DNA of 64,000 nucleotides from Dasypus novemcinctus (lineage: Eukaryota > Chordata > Mammalia > Cingulata > Dasypodidae), in NCBI RefSeq assembly GCF_030445035.2, contig NC_080698.1, positions 5,587,501 to 5,651,500 of the forward strand, written 5' to 3'. Under the pieces are notes generated by a model. The model had not been told where the DNA came from, did no database searches, and worked only from the letters and a program-made list of their open reading frames with translations. Shown here one piece after another: positions 14,115 to 28,900 of the stretch. The stretch's first letter is position 1. Each line of letters starts with the position of its first letter. The translations under genes and the position numbers were made by a program.

Positions 14115-17100
14115 GTAAGTGAGGACTCCCGGCTTCTGACCCGTCCCCGCCCCCAATACACCCCAATACACTAGTGCAGTAACGGCCCACCCGAGGGTGC
14201 CCTGCTGGGCCAGAAGGGCGGGAGCTGGCAGAGGGCGGGTGTGCGGAATGTGCTCCTCAGAGACGGTGCAGCGATGGAACCGCTCTCATCCCTCCCGTCT
14301 CTGTTCTGTGGGCGCGTGCCGCGAGCCAGGCCGGGTTCCAGGCCCTTGGGACGAGCAGTGGGCGGGAAAACGAGAGTCCTCCTCAGGAGCCTGGCGGCCA
14401 GCGACGCGGCCCTTCCTTCCTCTCGTCCTCCCGGCCCTGCCGGCTCCGCGCTGGCTTTTCCTTGTGTCCCGACCCGGGCCACCTCGCTCGACAGCCTTGT
14501 CTGAGCGTCGGCCTCCGCTCTCACCACCTTCTGCGCGTTTCCAAATTTTGATCTTCCTGAAGGGGAGGACTTATGTTCCAAACACTTCTTTCTCTTTCGG
14601 AGGGCCCGCTGTATCCCCTCCTGAGACAAGCGACCCCTAATGCGCAGATTTCATCAGTTTCTCCTCAAGGAGACCCGTCCGCTTTCATCGTCTTTTTTTC
14701 ACGGAGGGGAGCTCTGCCATTTTTGCTTTAATTACCCCTTCGTTGTCTCTTAATTTCTACCCGATTGCTCTTCTTGTGTAAATGCGCCACCTTTTACATT
14801 TCCTAATCCCTTAAAGAGACTGAATAGAAGCGAATGATAATTGAGAGAGATAATTGACTGTGTTAAAAGCTTGAGGAAATTGTGAAGTTTTCATATTTGT
14901 GCCTTCCAACAGCCTTATAGTTTCCAAGTCTCTGTCAGTTGTAATTGTTTACTGGTAGGTTTGTTGTTTTCATGAACTTGGTAGTTCCTGTTAAAACTTT
15001 TAGGCCAATCACTCCTTTTCTGAATACCTCATTATGTTCTCTTTTTCCACTGAAAAATTTCCTTTTCCTCCACTATTTTCAGTGTTCAGAGAATATGAGC
15101 ATACGTATTGGTACATTATTGGACAAGAGGGTTCCTCCTATTTTCTGCAGAATCACAGTATTTTGTCTTTGTCTTCAAGTTTTTGCCTTATATATAAGTT
15201 AAGGGTGAATCTGGACTCTAGCTGAGAGAATTGACAACTGTAACATAACATAACATTAATTAACACCTGTTAATTAATGGAAAGTGATATTTGTATGTGA
15301 CTGTCTATTAAAGGACTCTATCCTGTCTTTAAAGCTGAACTTGAAAACCTTTTTACAAGTGATGAACCCTATTGGAAACAAGGACTATAGTTAATAGCAC
15401 AATTATTATTATTATTATTATTTTAGGAGGTACCCGGGGATTGAACTCAGGACCCCATACATGCAAAGCAGTTACACAACCATTGAGCTACACTGGCTCT
15501 GCAATAGCACAATTATAAATATGTTCTTTCATGAATTGTAGCAAATGCACCACACTAAGGCAAGGTGTTAATAATAAGGTGGTATATGGGAATTCTATAT
15601 TTTATGCATGATTTTTCAGTAAACCTACAACTTCTCTAATGAAAAAAAAGTGACGGAAGCAAGAGTATTCATAGATCCCCTTTGTGATGGTGGCCATACC
15701 ATGGGCATCTCCCCTCATTCCCTTAAGTTTGTTAGCAAAGTTGAGGTTGATGTCCCAGGTGTATTAGTCAGCCAAAGGGGTGCTGATGCAAAATACCAGA
15801 AATCTGTTGGCTTTTATAAAGGGTATTTATTTAGGGTAGATGCCCACTGTTACCAGGCCATAAAGCATAAGTTTACTTCCCTCACCAAAGTCTATTTTTA
15901 CTTGTTGGAGCAATATGGCTGCTGACATCTGCCAGGGTCAGGCTTCCTGGGTTCCTTTCTCCTGGGGCTTGCTTCTCTTTCCTCACGACCAAGCTCCTCT
16001 GTGTGCTTACTTCCCAGGGTTCCAGCTCAGAACTCCAGCATCAAAACTCCAGCCTCCCTTCTCTGTGGTGCAGTTTTTCTGGGAGTCCCCACCCACCAAG
16101 GGGGTAGGGATGCAATGTCCTACTGATGTGACCCAATCAAAGCCTTAATTGTTATTTAATCAAGTAAAGTAAAACCTTTGAATCCAATGCACTCTAAAAC
16201 ACCCAGAGGAAAAGACCAGTTTACAAACATGATCCAACATTTCTTTTTGGAAGTCATCATTAGTATCAAACTTCTATACCAGGTAATGTGCTTCTTGGAT
16301 TCCCAGCAGTCCACAGGCCGGGAGCATGAGGTGGGAAACAAAGGAGGAAAGGGGGAATAGCATTCACCCATGTGGTACTCTCTGCAATTTTTACTTTTTT
16401 ACCCATGAAAGTCATTTATTGTTACATCATTATTACCATGGGTTGCTGACTGTTGTTTTGGAGTGAGAAAATGAAATGTAACCCTTATAAAATTGACTGA
16501 GCTTAAGATTCCCTTTCTGAGTTTAATTATGTTTGGTCAAGTGGTGGATAAGTATTTATCTGGAACAGCACAATACAGCATCTTAGGAACTTTTTAAAAC
16601 AAGGCATTTAAAAAAAATTACTGTTTTATTGAGGTATAACTTATGTGCAGGAAAAGGCACAAATCTTAAGTGTACTATTTAATAATTTTTTACATGCAAA
16701 TATACTATGTAACTACCACCCAGATCAAGAAATTGAATGTTTCCAGCACCCCAGAAGGTTACCTGTGCTGCTTCTAGTCAATAACTACTCTATCCCTAAC
16801 CATTACTCCGATTGCCATCACCACTGATTAGTTTTGCTTGTTCTTGAACATCATATAAATGGAACCACACAGGATGTACTCTCTTAGAACTGTCTTCTTT
16901 CATGGAATGTTATGCCCATGCGCATCATCCATCTGTTGTATGTAGCACTATGCAGTTCATGTGCATAGCTGCATCGTGTTCCCTTGTGTCAGTATACTAC
17001 CATTTGTTTATTTTCCTGCTGATGGACAGTTGGGTTTGGAGAGGGACTGTAATGAATCAAACTGCTGTGAATATTCTTCAATGTATTTTTAGGTGACACA

Positions 17101-20100
17101 TACAAGACTTCAAAACTGAAAGAATTTTACATTGAATGCCTATTGAGGACTTGCTTATAATATCAAAATTTGATGGCAGGCACTTGATAAACTATTACAC
17201 TTTGATCAAGAGGCAGCATAAGTGGTGAAGAATATGAGCTCTGGATCCAGAGTGCCTAAGTTCAAATCCAGCACTTCTCATATCTTGATTAAGAATAGTG
17301 CCAGGAAAGTGGATGTGGCTCAAGTAGTTGGGCACCTGCCTACCACATGGGAGGTCCCGGGTTCAGTTTCCAGGCCTCCTAAAGAAGATGAGCAAGATAG
17401 CGAGCTGATGTGATGGGCTGATATGGCGAGCTGATGCAACAAGATGACACAGTAAGGAGACACAACTAGAAAACACAATGAGATATACAACAAATAGGGA
17501 GTGGATGTGGCTCAAGTGATTGAGTGTGTCCCTCCAACATGGGAGATCCTGGGTTTGGGTCCTAGTGCCTCCTAAAAAGACAAGCAGACAGTGAATGCAA
17601 ACAATGAGTGGGGGGAGGGAGACAAAGAAATAAAAGAATAGTTCCAGAATGAAGGACCTCTGTGTAATTTTAAATTTTATCTCCACGATTGGCCTGTTAG
17701 CTTTGCTTCCATTTTTTTCTTAAGTAATATTTTAAAATTTTGGTGTAATTTTAGATTTACAAAAAAGGTACATACTTGTGCAGATCAACATTCATCCAAT
17801 CATCTGAGGAGTCCTCTGTAGATACCAAGAGCTCTCTGTGTGAATCTCTCTTCCCTGATATTTTACTCTACAAACGCCAGCTGCTGTGACTTCATCAAAC
17901 TGCATACTCTTCCTTGTCAACTCATTGAGGCCACCAAGCTCTGTTTGGACTCCCCTCCTGCCCTGCGGCCTGGAAACACTAGACACTTAAGCTGGGGCAT
18001 TTGAAGGGCTCGTGGCTTTTGTTTCCCTTCACTTAGAATCACTTTATAGTGCTGCCTGCTGTCTGGTGTCTGAAAACTTGTTGCGTATATTTTGTCCAGT
18101 TTCCTAGTTATTTAAGACAGGAAGGTAAATCCAGTCCCTGTTACTCCATCATAGCCAAAAGTTGAAGTCCAGGTCTGTTTTTGGTTTATCTTTTCTCTTA
18201 GGGTATAGCCTTTCAGGGTCCCATTTGAAAGCCCGGGCCACTTACTAGGGTCAGAACCCCAACTTTTGTTCCTCTGGTCTGTGAGTCTGTTAGAAATTCT
18301 ACTCATCTTCTCAGCCTGTTACCTGCAGCTTTCTTTTTTTTTCTTTCAGATTTTATTTTTTATTTATTTCTCTCCCCTCCCCCCCCCACCCCAGTTGTCT
18401 GTTCTCTGTGTCTATTTGCTGCATCGTCTTCTTTGTCTACTTTTGTTGTTGTCAGCAGCACGGGAATCTGTGTCTCTTTTTGTTGTGTCATCTTGCTGTG
18501 TCAGCTCTCTGTGTGTGCGGTGCCACTCCTGGGCAGGCTGCACTTTCGTGCTGGATGGCACTCCTTATGGGGCACACTCCTTGTGCATGGGGCTTCCCTA
18601 CACGGGGGACACCCCTGCATGGCAGGGCACTCCTCGGGTGTATGAGCACTGCGCCTGGGCCAGCTCCACACGGGTCAGAAGGCCCGGGGTTTGAACCGCG
18701 GACCTCCCATGTGGTAGGCGGATGCCCTCACCACTGCCCTCCCTTGGCTTTTGGATCCACATTTCTTTACCACCTTGTTAGGTCTTCTGTACCTTCAAAT
18801 AGGTGTTTTCCAATTTTTGTCTGTTTTTATAGTTGCTTTCGGGCACGAGGACTGCAGAACCAATCAATGGGACTGTGATAAAAAGGAAGGCCTTCCTCTA
18901 ATAAAATAGTTTTACTCTAGAATAGGAACCTAAAAAAAAAGTATATCTGAGGAAGCATTAAAAGAAAGAAGATGGGAAGTGGATGTGGCTCAACCACTTG
19001 GGTAACCACCTACCACATGGGAGGTCCTGGGTTTGGGTCCTTGTACCTCCTAAAAAGAAGACAAGCAGTGCTGCCCCCAAGACAGTGAGCTAGATGCCGC
19101 CCTTCTGCAGTGAGCTAGATGCCACAAGCCAGGAGACGCTCCAGTCCACGGGGAGTGGATATGGCTCAGGCCGTTGGACACTCACCTCCCATGTGGGAGA
19201 TCGTGGGTTTGCGTCCTGGTGCCTCCTGAAGAAGGTGAGCAAATGATGAGCAGACATGGGGTGGGGGGGATAAATTAAAAAAAAAGAAGAAGATGAAAGT
19301 AAGTTCTATTAGTATAATGAAAGGCTATCACTGCTGTCCGTAGGCAGGCTACACTCTGCCTAGCAGCTCAAGTCCTGGTCGTTCTATTAATATTACTGGT
19401 GCTTATCTTCAGGAATGGCCTGAGCCTTTCAATTTCAATTTAAAAAAAGCACTAATAAAATGTCCTCTCTTTTGCTGTCATCTTGAGGATTCTTGGTTTT
19501 CATACATGATGGCATGATTTGTCCATCGTTTGTGTAGAATAAAGAACTTGACTGCATTCCTTGACTGCTTTTAGCATTGTGCACTGTCTTTAAGAGCAGC
19601 AGTTATTTAGGTGCCCATTCTGACCCTTCTTTCGTATAAAACCTCTAAAACATCATGAGTGCCGGCCTAACTTAGGCCTGTGTTTCTATTTCAGCTGTCA
19701 GGATACATGCTGACTCCTGCCCTTGTTATATATGCTAATCTTAAGTTAGTTTTCTTCCTTCTCCAGCTTTTCATAAGAACTAGACCTCATCTTCCCTAAC
19801 AAAGATTTCCTGTTGTATCTTTGGCTCCATTCATTTGTTTGTATTTTTGGTAAAGGTGCAGGGGAACTGCTTCTTTGCCATCAAGGCTGTTGTGGGGATT
19901 GTGAGAGACAGGTGGAGGTCAGCGACCCGTGTCCTGTTTCACAGACATTCATTTGCTTGAGGGTACAGCTGGAAGAGTGGGCTCCAGAAACCAAGCCGAT
20001 TGGTTGTTGTTTTTTTGCGTTGAGCTCTTATACTGTAAGCAGATTAGAAATTAAGAAGTCCTTTTGGGGAACGGACTTTGGCCCAGTGGTTAGGGCGTCC

Positions 20101-23100
20101 GTCTACCATATGGGAGGTCCGCGGTTCAAACCCCGGGCCTCCTTGACCTGTGTGGAGCTGGCCATGCGCAGTGCTGATGCGCGCAAGGAGTGCCGTGCCA
20201 CGCAAGGGTGTCCCCCGCGTGGGGGAGCCCCACGCGCAAGGAGTGCGCCCGTGAGGAAAGCCGCCCAGCGTGAAAAGAAAGTGCAGCCTGCCCAGGAATG
20301 GCGCCGCCCACACTTCCCGTGCCGCTGACGACAACAGAAGCGGACAAAGAAACAAGACGCAGCAAATAGACACCAAGAACAGACAACCAGGGGAGGGGGG
20401 GAAATTAAATAAATAAATAAATCTTTAAAAAAAAAGAAAAAAAGAAAAGGTACCATCTTTTCAAAAAAAAAAAAAAAAAAAAGAAGTCCTTTTGGGAAGC
20501 AGATGTGGCTTAAGTGATAAAGCCTCCGCCTACCATATGGGAGGACCCAGGTTCAATCCCTGGGACCTCCTGGTGAAAAAGAAGAGAAAGTGTGCCTGTG
20601 TAGTGAACCAGTGCCCACGCAGTGAGCCAAGTGCCTGCGTAGTGAGCTGAGTGCCTGCATGGTGAGCCAGTGGCCATGCGCACAAATGAGTCACGCAGCA
20701 AGATGATGATGCAACGAAAGAGAGAGAAAGGAGAGAGTCACAGTGAAGCGCAGCAGAGACAAGGAACTGAGGTGGTGCAATTGATAGGGAACCTCTCCAC
20801 ATCAGAGTTCCCCAGGATTGAATCCCTCTGAATCCTAGAGGAGAAAGATGAGATGAGACAAAAAAGAGAAATAGATACAGAAGATCACACAGCGAATGGG
20901 GGCGGGGGAAAAATCTTAAAAAAAAAAAAAGTCCTTTTGGCTGTTGTACTAGCATTCATTCATTCAAAGATAGTTATTGAGTGTTTACTCAATTTATTAA
21001 GTGCCAGGCACTGTTCTAGATAATACCTTACAGTCTATTTGGGAGAGACAGAGAATAAACAAATTAATACATATTAAGATGGCAATAATAAGTTCTTTGA
21101 AGGAAAATAGGGCCAATGAAAGGGAGAGAGAATGATCAGTGGGGAGAGACATTCCTTCACATAGCAGGTGGTCATGGAATGTCTTCTTGAGGTGGTAATT
21201 AAGTAAATATGTGAGGAAACTGAGAAAATGTTCCAGGCAGAAGTCCCAGCATATGTACGTTACTGAAGTGTGGCATGTTCAAGGAATGGCAAGGAATCCA
21301 CTTTGGCTGGAATGGAACAAGGAGTGTGGTGGGAAAGGACCTGTGGAAGTGGGAGAAGAATTGGTACCAGATCATGTGGGGCCGCAAAGGACTTTGCATT
21401 TTACTCTGAAAGAGATGGAAAGCCACTGCAGGGTTTTGAACAGAGGAGTGACTTGCTATGACACATACATATATTTCTTTTTTTTTTTTAAGATTTTTTA
21501 TTTATTTCTCTCCCTTCCACTCCCCCACCCCCAGTTGTCTGCTCTCTATCTTCATTCGCTGCATGTTCTTCTGTGTCTGCCTGATTCCTGTCAGCGGCAC
21601 TCAGAATCCATGTCTCTTTTTGTTGTATCATCTCGCTGCGTCAGCTCTCTGTGTGTGCGGTGCCATTCCTGGGCAGGTTGTACTTTTTTCACGCTGGGTG
21701 GCTCTCCTTACTGGGCGCACTCCTTGTGGACGGGGCTCCCCTATGCAGGGGACACCCCTGCGTGGCAAGGTGCTCCTTGCGCGCATCAGCACTGTGCATG
21801 GGCCAGCTCATCACACGGGTCAGGAGGCCCTGGGTTTGAACCTTGGACCTCCCATGTGGTAGGCGGACGCCCTATCCGTTGGGCCAAATTTGCTTCCCTG
21901 TATTTATTTGTTATTGTAACTTTCAATTTTGCTATAATTTAAACATATAGAAAAATTGCATGAATAGAACAAGGAATTCTTTTCCCATATTAACTAGTTT
22001 ACATTTTGCCCCATTTGCTTTATCATTCTCTCTCCCACCCCTTCTCTCTTTTCTCTCTCTATCTACATGTTATTTTAAAATATTTGCATACATGCCTTTT
22101 TTTTCCTGAACCGTATGAGAGTAAATTGGAGACATCATGTACCTTTCCCTCTAAATGTTTCCGTGTGTAATTTCTAAGAATAAGGACATTCTCTTATCTA
22201 CTCATATTGCAGTTATCAAAATCAAGAAATTTTACATTGATCTAGTAGTGTTGTCTAATCTACAGTCAATATTTTGCATTTATCAAATGGTCTAATAATG
22301 TACTTTATAGCTATTTTTCCTCAGACCCAGATCCATTATAAGATCTCACATTGCATTTAGTAGTCATTCTGCCTGCTGAGTTGAGAATAGATGAGGATCA
22401 GGGATGGCTTTGTGTGTGTGTTGTGTGAGAGTGTGTGTGTGTGTGTGAGTGAGAGAGAGAGAGAGAGAGAAAGAAGCAGGGGAGAATGTTTTAAAAACCC
22501 AAGTAAGAGATGTTGGTGGCTTGGGTCTAGTGTGGTGGCAGTAGATTTGGCTAGAAGTTATAGGATTCTGGATATATTTTGAAGGTAGAGCCAAAGTTTT
22601 TGCTGACAGATTGGGTATGCTTCAGTATGAGAGAAAAAGGAGTCAGGGATGACTCCAGAGTTTTTGGCCTGAGTGCCTGGAAAGATGGAGTTGTCATAAA
22701 CTGAGGTGAAGAAATAAGTTTGAGGTGGGCGGAAGATCAGGAGCTCAGCTTTGGGCATGTTAAATGTGAGCCGTTGCCTATTAGACATCAAACTGGAGGT
22801 GTCAAATAGTTAGATGTAAGAGTCTGGAACTCAGGAGAGCGGTCTAGGGAGAAGGTTTAAATTTGGAAGTCATCAGGATATAGATAGGATTTAAAACTGT
22901 GAGACTGGATCCCATTAAAAAGGGAGGTGTGTGGATAGAACAGAGGATCAAGGCCTGGGCCCTGGAGTCCTCCATTGCCAAGATGTCAGAAGGTTCTGGA
23001 GACTGAAAAGGGGAGGGATCAGCATTTGAAGAGCAAGTTATATATGAATGGGATTTTTTGATGGAATTTTAAACAACTTTAATGATTTCTTATCTTTTTT

Positions 23101-26100
23101 TCTAGCTGAGTTACGCAATGTGACAAATACTCAGACTAACCAATCAAGGTAAGGAAAAAAATCTTATGACTTTATGACTTTATAAATCTTATGAGGACCC
23201 TTGGAAATGTAGTATTCCTAAAATGGTCACTTAGTACTTGTTTCAAAATTAAACCTTATCCTAGACCAGCTGAAAATCGGAAAATATCATACCCCACCTG
23301 TCCTTTCACTGAAAGATGGGATTAATAACATTTTTCTCCCTTGGGGTGGCATATTATTGCTATTAAGAGGGAACTGAGAGACAAGCAGTGCTTGGATCTC
23401 CTTGAAATGAACTCCTTTTGACACAGTAAAGAGTTGTGAGCATGCTCATGAAGTAATTCAGTGAAGGGTGTGGTCACGTGAGGCTCTTTCAAAACAGGTG
23501 AATGTCAAAAGGTGGATCTTAGGGTTTGTTGGGAAAACTCTTAGTATAGGTACATTACAGGTATTATGAGACTCAGATCCTTTTCCAGTTTTCTTTTCTC
23601 CAATAAATTTAGCTTTTTCATTTTTTGTCTTTAGCAATGAAGGTGATGCCATTAAAGTTTTTTTGCGAGTTCGTCCACCTTCAGAGGGTTCTGGATTAGC
23701 TGATGGAGAGCAAAGTTTATGCTTATCTGTGCTTTCCCCCACAACTCTCCGGCTGTACTCCAATCCTGAGCCCAAGACTTTCACATTTGATCATGTGGCA
23801 GACATGGATACTACTCAGGTAAGGATAATTTGGAAACATGACTTTTCGCTTAGAATATATAAGGCTTTGTTATTTGTAGGGATTTCATTTTTGGTAGATG
23901 TCAGATAAGGAAACTCAAACATTCCATAAATATGTTTTTCCCCCATTTTATTTTATTGTGGTAGCTTATGTCTATCTATCTATCTATCTATATATATACA
24001 TACATATATATATGTGTACATATATATATATACACACACACGTATACAAACATAAAGCTTACCATTCTCATCCTTTTTAAAATATATAATTCAGTGGCAT
24101 TAATTACTTTTACAATGTTGTGCTACCATCACTGCCTGTCATTACTATAACTTTTTTGTCACCCAAAACAGAAACTTATTATTCAGTAAGCAATAACTCT
24201 CCATGCCCTCTTTCCCCATCCCCTAGCAAGCTTTAATCTACTTCTGTCTCTATGAACTTGCTTATTTTAGATTTTTTCGTGTATGTAGGATCATATTTGT
24301 CCTTTTGTGTCTGACTTACTTCACTTAGCATAGTGTTTTCCAGGGTCATCCACTCAATTCCTTTTTATGGGTGAATAGTGTTCCTTTGTATAGATGAACC
24401 ACATTTTGTTCTTCCATTCATCTGTTGATGGACATTTGAGTTGTTTCCACCTTTTGGGTATTGTGAATAATGCTCTTATGAACAATGGTGTGCAAGTATC
24501 TATTTCAATCCCTGCTTTCAATTCTTTGGGGGTATATACCTAAGAATGGAATTGCGAAGTTACAGAGTGTTCTGTTTACTTTTTTGAGGAATATCCAAAT
24601 TGTTTTCTACAGTGGCTACACACTTTTACAGCAATGCACAAGAGCTCCAGTTTTTCCATAACCTTATTTTTTAAAATAATAGCTGTATTAGCCAAAGGGT
24701 GCTGATGCAAAGTACCAGATCTGTTGGTTTTTATAAAGGGTATTTATCTGGGGTAAAAGCTTACAGTTGTAAGACCCTAAAGAATCCAACTCAAGATACC
24801 ATAAGAGAAATTTTCTCACCCCAAGTCTACTGCTACGTGTTGATGCAAGATGGTGGGTGATTTCTGCACTCTTAAGACTCCATGGGGCCAGCTTCTTCCT
24901 GTTTCAGCTGTAGGCTCATTTTTTTCTGGACTTATCTGCTCTGTTTTCTTCATAAAGTCAGCTGTAAGCTATCAGGTAAATGTTTCATCTCTCTTCCCAG
25001 GGCCACAGTATCCTCTTCCATGACTATGGAACTCCCTTTTTTCTCGCGTGTCTGCTTCTGTCTCCTTGATTGAGTATCTATTTATCTAGTCCACCAAGGG
25101 GGCAGGGACTCAATCCTGCACACCCTAATGATGTGGTCGAATCAAAGCCCTGATTTTAACATAACCAGCTAAACTTAAAGTCTTAAATTTGATACAATCA
25201 AAGGGTATCATGCCCAGAGGAACAGACCAGTTTATAAACATAATATCTTTTTTTGGATTCATAAATAATGTCAAACTGCTACAATAGCCATACTAGTTGG
25301 TGTGAAATGGTATCTCAGTGTGGTTTTTATATACATTTCCTTAATGGCTAATGAGCATCTTTTCATGTGCTTTTTGCCATTTGTATATCTTCTCTGGAGA
25401 ATTTCTATTGAAGTCCTTTGCCCATTTAAAAAAAAATTTTTAAAAAAGATAATCACACAAAATATTACATTAAAGAACATAAGAGGTTCCCATGTAACCC
25501 ACTCATCGCCTCCCTGCTCCTCCCACATCAACATCCCCTTTCATCAGTGAGGCACATTCATTGCATTTGGTGACTACACCCTGGAGCACTGCCACACTGC
25601 ATGGACCATAGTTTACATTGTAGTTCATACTCTCCCCTGGACTGTAGTCCATCCAGTGGGTTATGGCAGGATATACAATGTCCTACATCTGTCCCTGCAA
25701 TATCAATCAGGGCAACTCCAAATCCCAAAATTGCCCCATATCACACCTCTTCCTCCCTCTCCCTGCCTTCAGCAACCTCCGTGGCCACGGTCTCCACATC
25801 AGTGGTACAATTACTTCCACTGCTAGAGTCACAAGAGTTCTATAGAGAATACTAGCAAGTCCACTCCAATCCATATTATATTCCTCCATTCTGTGGACCC
25901 TGTGGTGGTGATGTCCATTCTACCTCTAAATCAACAGGGCTTTGCCGATTTTTTAATTGAGTTGTTTGTCTTTTTGTTGTTCAGTTGTATTCATAATTAT
26001 GTTTTCATTTAATTTTCATAACTATCTTTCATCATCAAACTTTGTACCAGAATGACATAAGCCTGCTTTATTTTCCCTTTTTACCTAGTGATGGAGGTTA

Positions 26101-28832
26101 GTGAGAATATGCTTTTTGGAGCCTCTTGGATGATTGGTAAATACAATTGAACTGCCTAATTTAAGGAGAGTGTTAGATTTAGGATTACTATGATGTCAAT
26201 AATTGCTTTTCTAATTAAGGACAATTTCATTAAGATCTAGTCAGTGCTATCTGATAGAACTTTCTGCGGTGGTAGAAATGTTCTTCATCTGCTCTATCCA
26301 ATATAGTAGCTTCTAGCTGCATGTGGCTATGTATGTTTAAATTAATTAAAATTACTAAAATTAAAAATTCATTTTCTAGATGCACTGGTTATTTATGTGT
26401 GACTATTAAATACTTGAAATGTGGCTAGTTTGTGTGAGGAACTGAATTTAAAGTTTTATTTAATTTTAATTAAGTAAATTAAATAGCACATATATTTAGT
26501 GTGAATTACATTGAACATTGCATATCTAGATTGTTCCCTTACACATGTGGATGTTTTTGGGGGACATTTAAGTCTTTAGATCTTTTTTCTTTTCACCTAG
26601 GACAGAGCTGGCCAATAGAAAAATGAAGTGAGCCACATATATATAATTTTAAATTTTCTAGTAGCCATGTTAAATCAAAGTAAAAAGAAAGGTAAAATTA
26701 AATTTTTTTTTTTTTAAAGATTTATTTATTTATTTAATGTCCCCCCCTCCCCTGGTTGTCTGTTCTTGGTGTCTATTTGTTGCGTCTTGTTTCTTTGTCC
26801 GCTTCTGTTGTCGTCAGCGGCACGGGAAGTGTGGGCGGCGCCATTCCTGGGCAGGCTGCTCTTTCTTTTCACGCTGGGCGGCTTTCCTCACGGGGCGCAC
26901 TCCTTGCGCATGGGGCTCCCCCACGCGCGGGACACCCTTGCGTGGAGCGGCACTCCTTGCGCGCATCAGCACTGCGCATGGCCAGCTCCACACGGGTCAA
27001 GGAGGCCCGGGGTTTGAACCGCGGACCTCCCATATGGTAGACGGACGCCCTAACCACTGGGCCAAAGTCCGTTTCCCTAAAATTAATTTTAGTAATATGT
27101 TTACTTAACCAAATATAGCCAAAATATCATTTCAAAATGGAATCAGTATAAAACAAATTATTAGTGATATATTTTTTATTCTTTTTTTCATATTCTGTCT
27201 TCAAAATCTGGAGCATGTTTTATACTTAGGGCACATCTCAGTTTGAAACAACCACATTTCAGGTGGTTGGTAATTACATTGGCTCGTAGCAACTATATAG
27301 GACGATGCTGATCTAGGAGGTTTTGCGTTGTTAAGGCTGTGTCTGTGTATATGTAAAAATGGAAAAAAAAATCTGATATTATTTAGTACAACTTACAAGA
27401 ACTTCACTGAAGAAAATATAGGACTATGTATTTCACGTTAAAACTAGTATAATTGCATGTGTATACTATATAAAATTTTGTAGAAAATTTAGACATGAGC
27501 TTTAAATCTATAATTGTACAGGGATTAATGGAATTAATTATATTTAAAGTTTTATCATCTTAGCTGATTTAGCCATTTTTCTCTAGTGGGTGTAATTTTC
27601 CTGCTGTTTTATCATGTGTTAAAATATCTAACACACAATTTTCCATTATTATTTTATAGACTGTAATTTAGGAAAAATGTTTCCATTTTTATGAAATGTT
27701 CACCTGTTTGGTGCTTGCATTTGTAGGAGTCAGTTTTCTCAACGGTGGCCAAAAGCATTGTGGAGTCTTGCATGAGCGGTTATAATGGCACCATCTTTGC
27801 ATAGTAAGTTGTTGACTGTGTCCTTACACAAGGCTACAACAGGAAGTGCTAGTATTCATTTTCTATGACTGCTGTAACAAATTATCACACATCTAGTGGC
27901 TTAAAGCAACACACATTTATTATCTTAGTGTTCTGTAGGTCAGAAATACAACACGAGTCTCACCAGGCTGAAAAATCAAGCTGTGGGCAGGGACCACATT
28001 CCTTTCTGGGAGCTCTAGGGAAGACTCCGTTTTCTTGCCTTTTCCAGCGGTGGCCCACATTACTTGGCTCCTAGCCCCTTCCTCTATCTTCAAAGTGTCC
28101 ATCTTTGAAAGCATCTCTCTGACTGTTCTTCCTTAGTCATATCTCCCTCTGGTTATGCCTGGGAACAATTCTACACTTTTAAGAACTGTGTGATCAGATT
28201 GGGCTACTTAGATAATCTGGGGTAATCTCCTTTTGAAATCCATAACCTTAATTACATCTGCAGAGTCCATTTTGCCACATAAGGTAACCTAGTCAGTCAT
28301 AGGTTCCAGGGATTAGAACAGGAGCATCTTTGGAGGGCTCTTGTTCTACTTGCCACAGTACTCATCAAGAAATATGAAGGTGTTGAGGTTCTTTTTACTG
28401 CACGTGGAATTGGTGGCTTTAGTCATTCATATACATGCATATGCAAACATACATATGTATATAACACCCTCACACATGTATAGTCTTTGGTTTTCTGTTC
28501 TGCAGATTTTTAAAATTAATTAGCTTTTTATTTGGGAATAATTTTAGATTAATAGAAAAGTTGCAAAGATAGTACAGAGAGTTCCTGTATACTCTTTACC
28601 CAGCTTCCTCTAATGTTAATATTTTATAGAACTAGGTACATTTGTCAAAACTAATAAATTGACACTAGTACATTATTATTAACCAAACACCAGACCTTAA
28701 CTGGATTTCATCAGATTTTCTATTCATGTCCTCCTTCTATTTAGTTGTTATATCTCCCCTATTTTCTCTGGTCTGTATCAGTTTTATCTCTCTGTCTGTC
28801 TCTCTATCTATCTCTCTAGCTATCTCTCTATC

Positions 28833-28900
<68 letters not shown>

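Noticed and set aside
14171-14640. ORFs of up to 152 codons on both strands just past KIF15 exon 1
   Set aside because: They lie in the CpG island where stops are rare; no family resemblance, and both strands are open at once.
15407-15502. Possible functional tRNA-Ala gene
   Set aside because: It has changes in the stems, an A-rich tail and a 14-bp target duplication, so it is a retroposed SINE.
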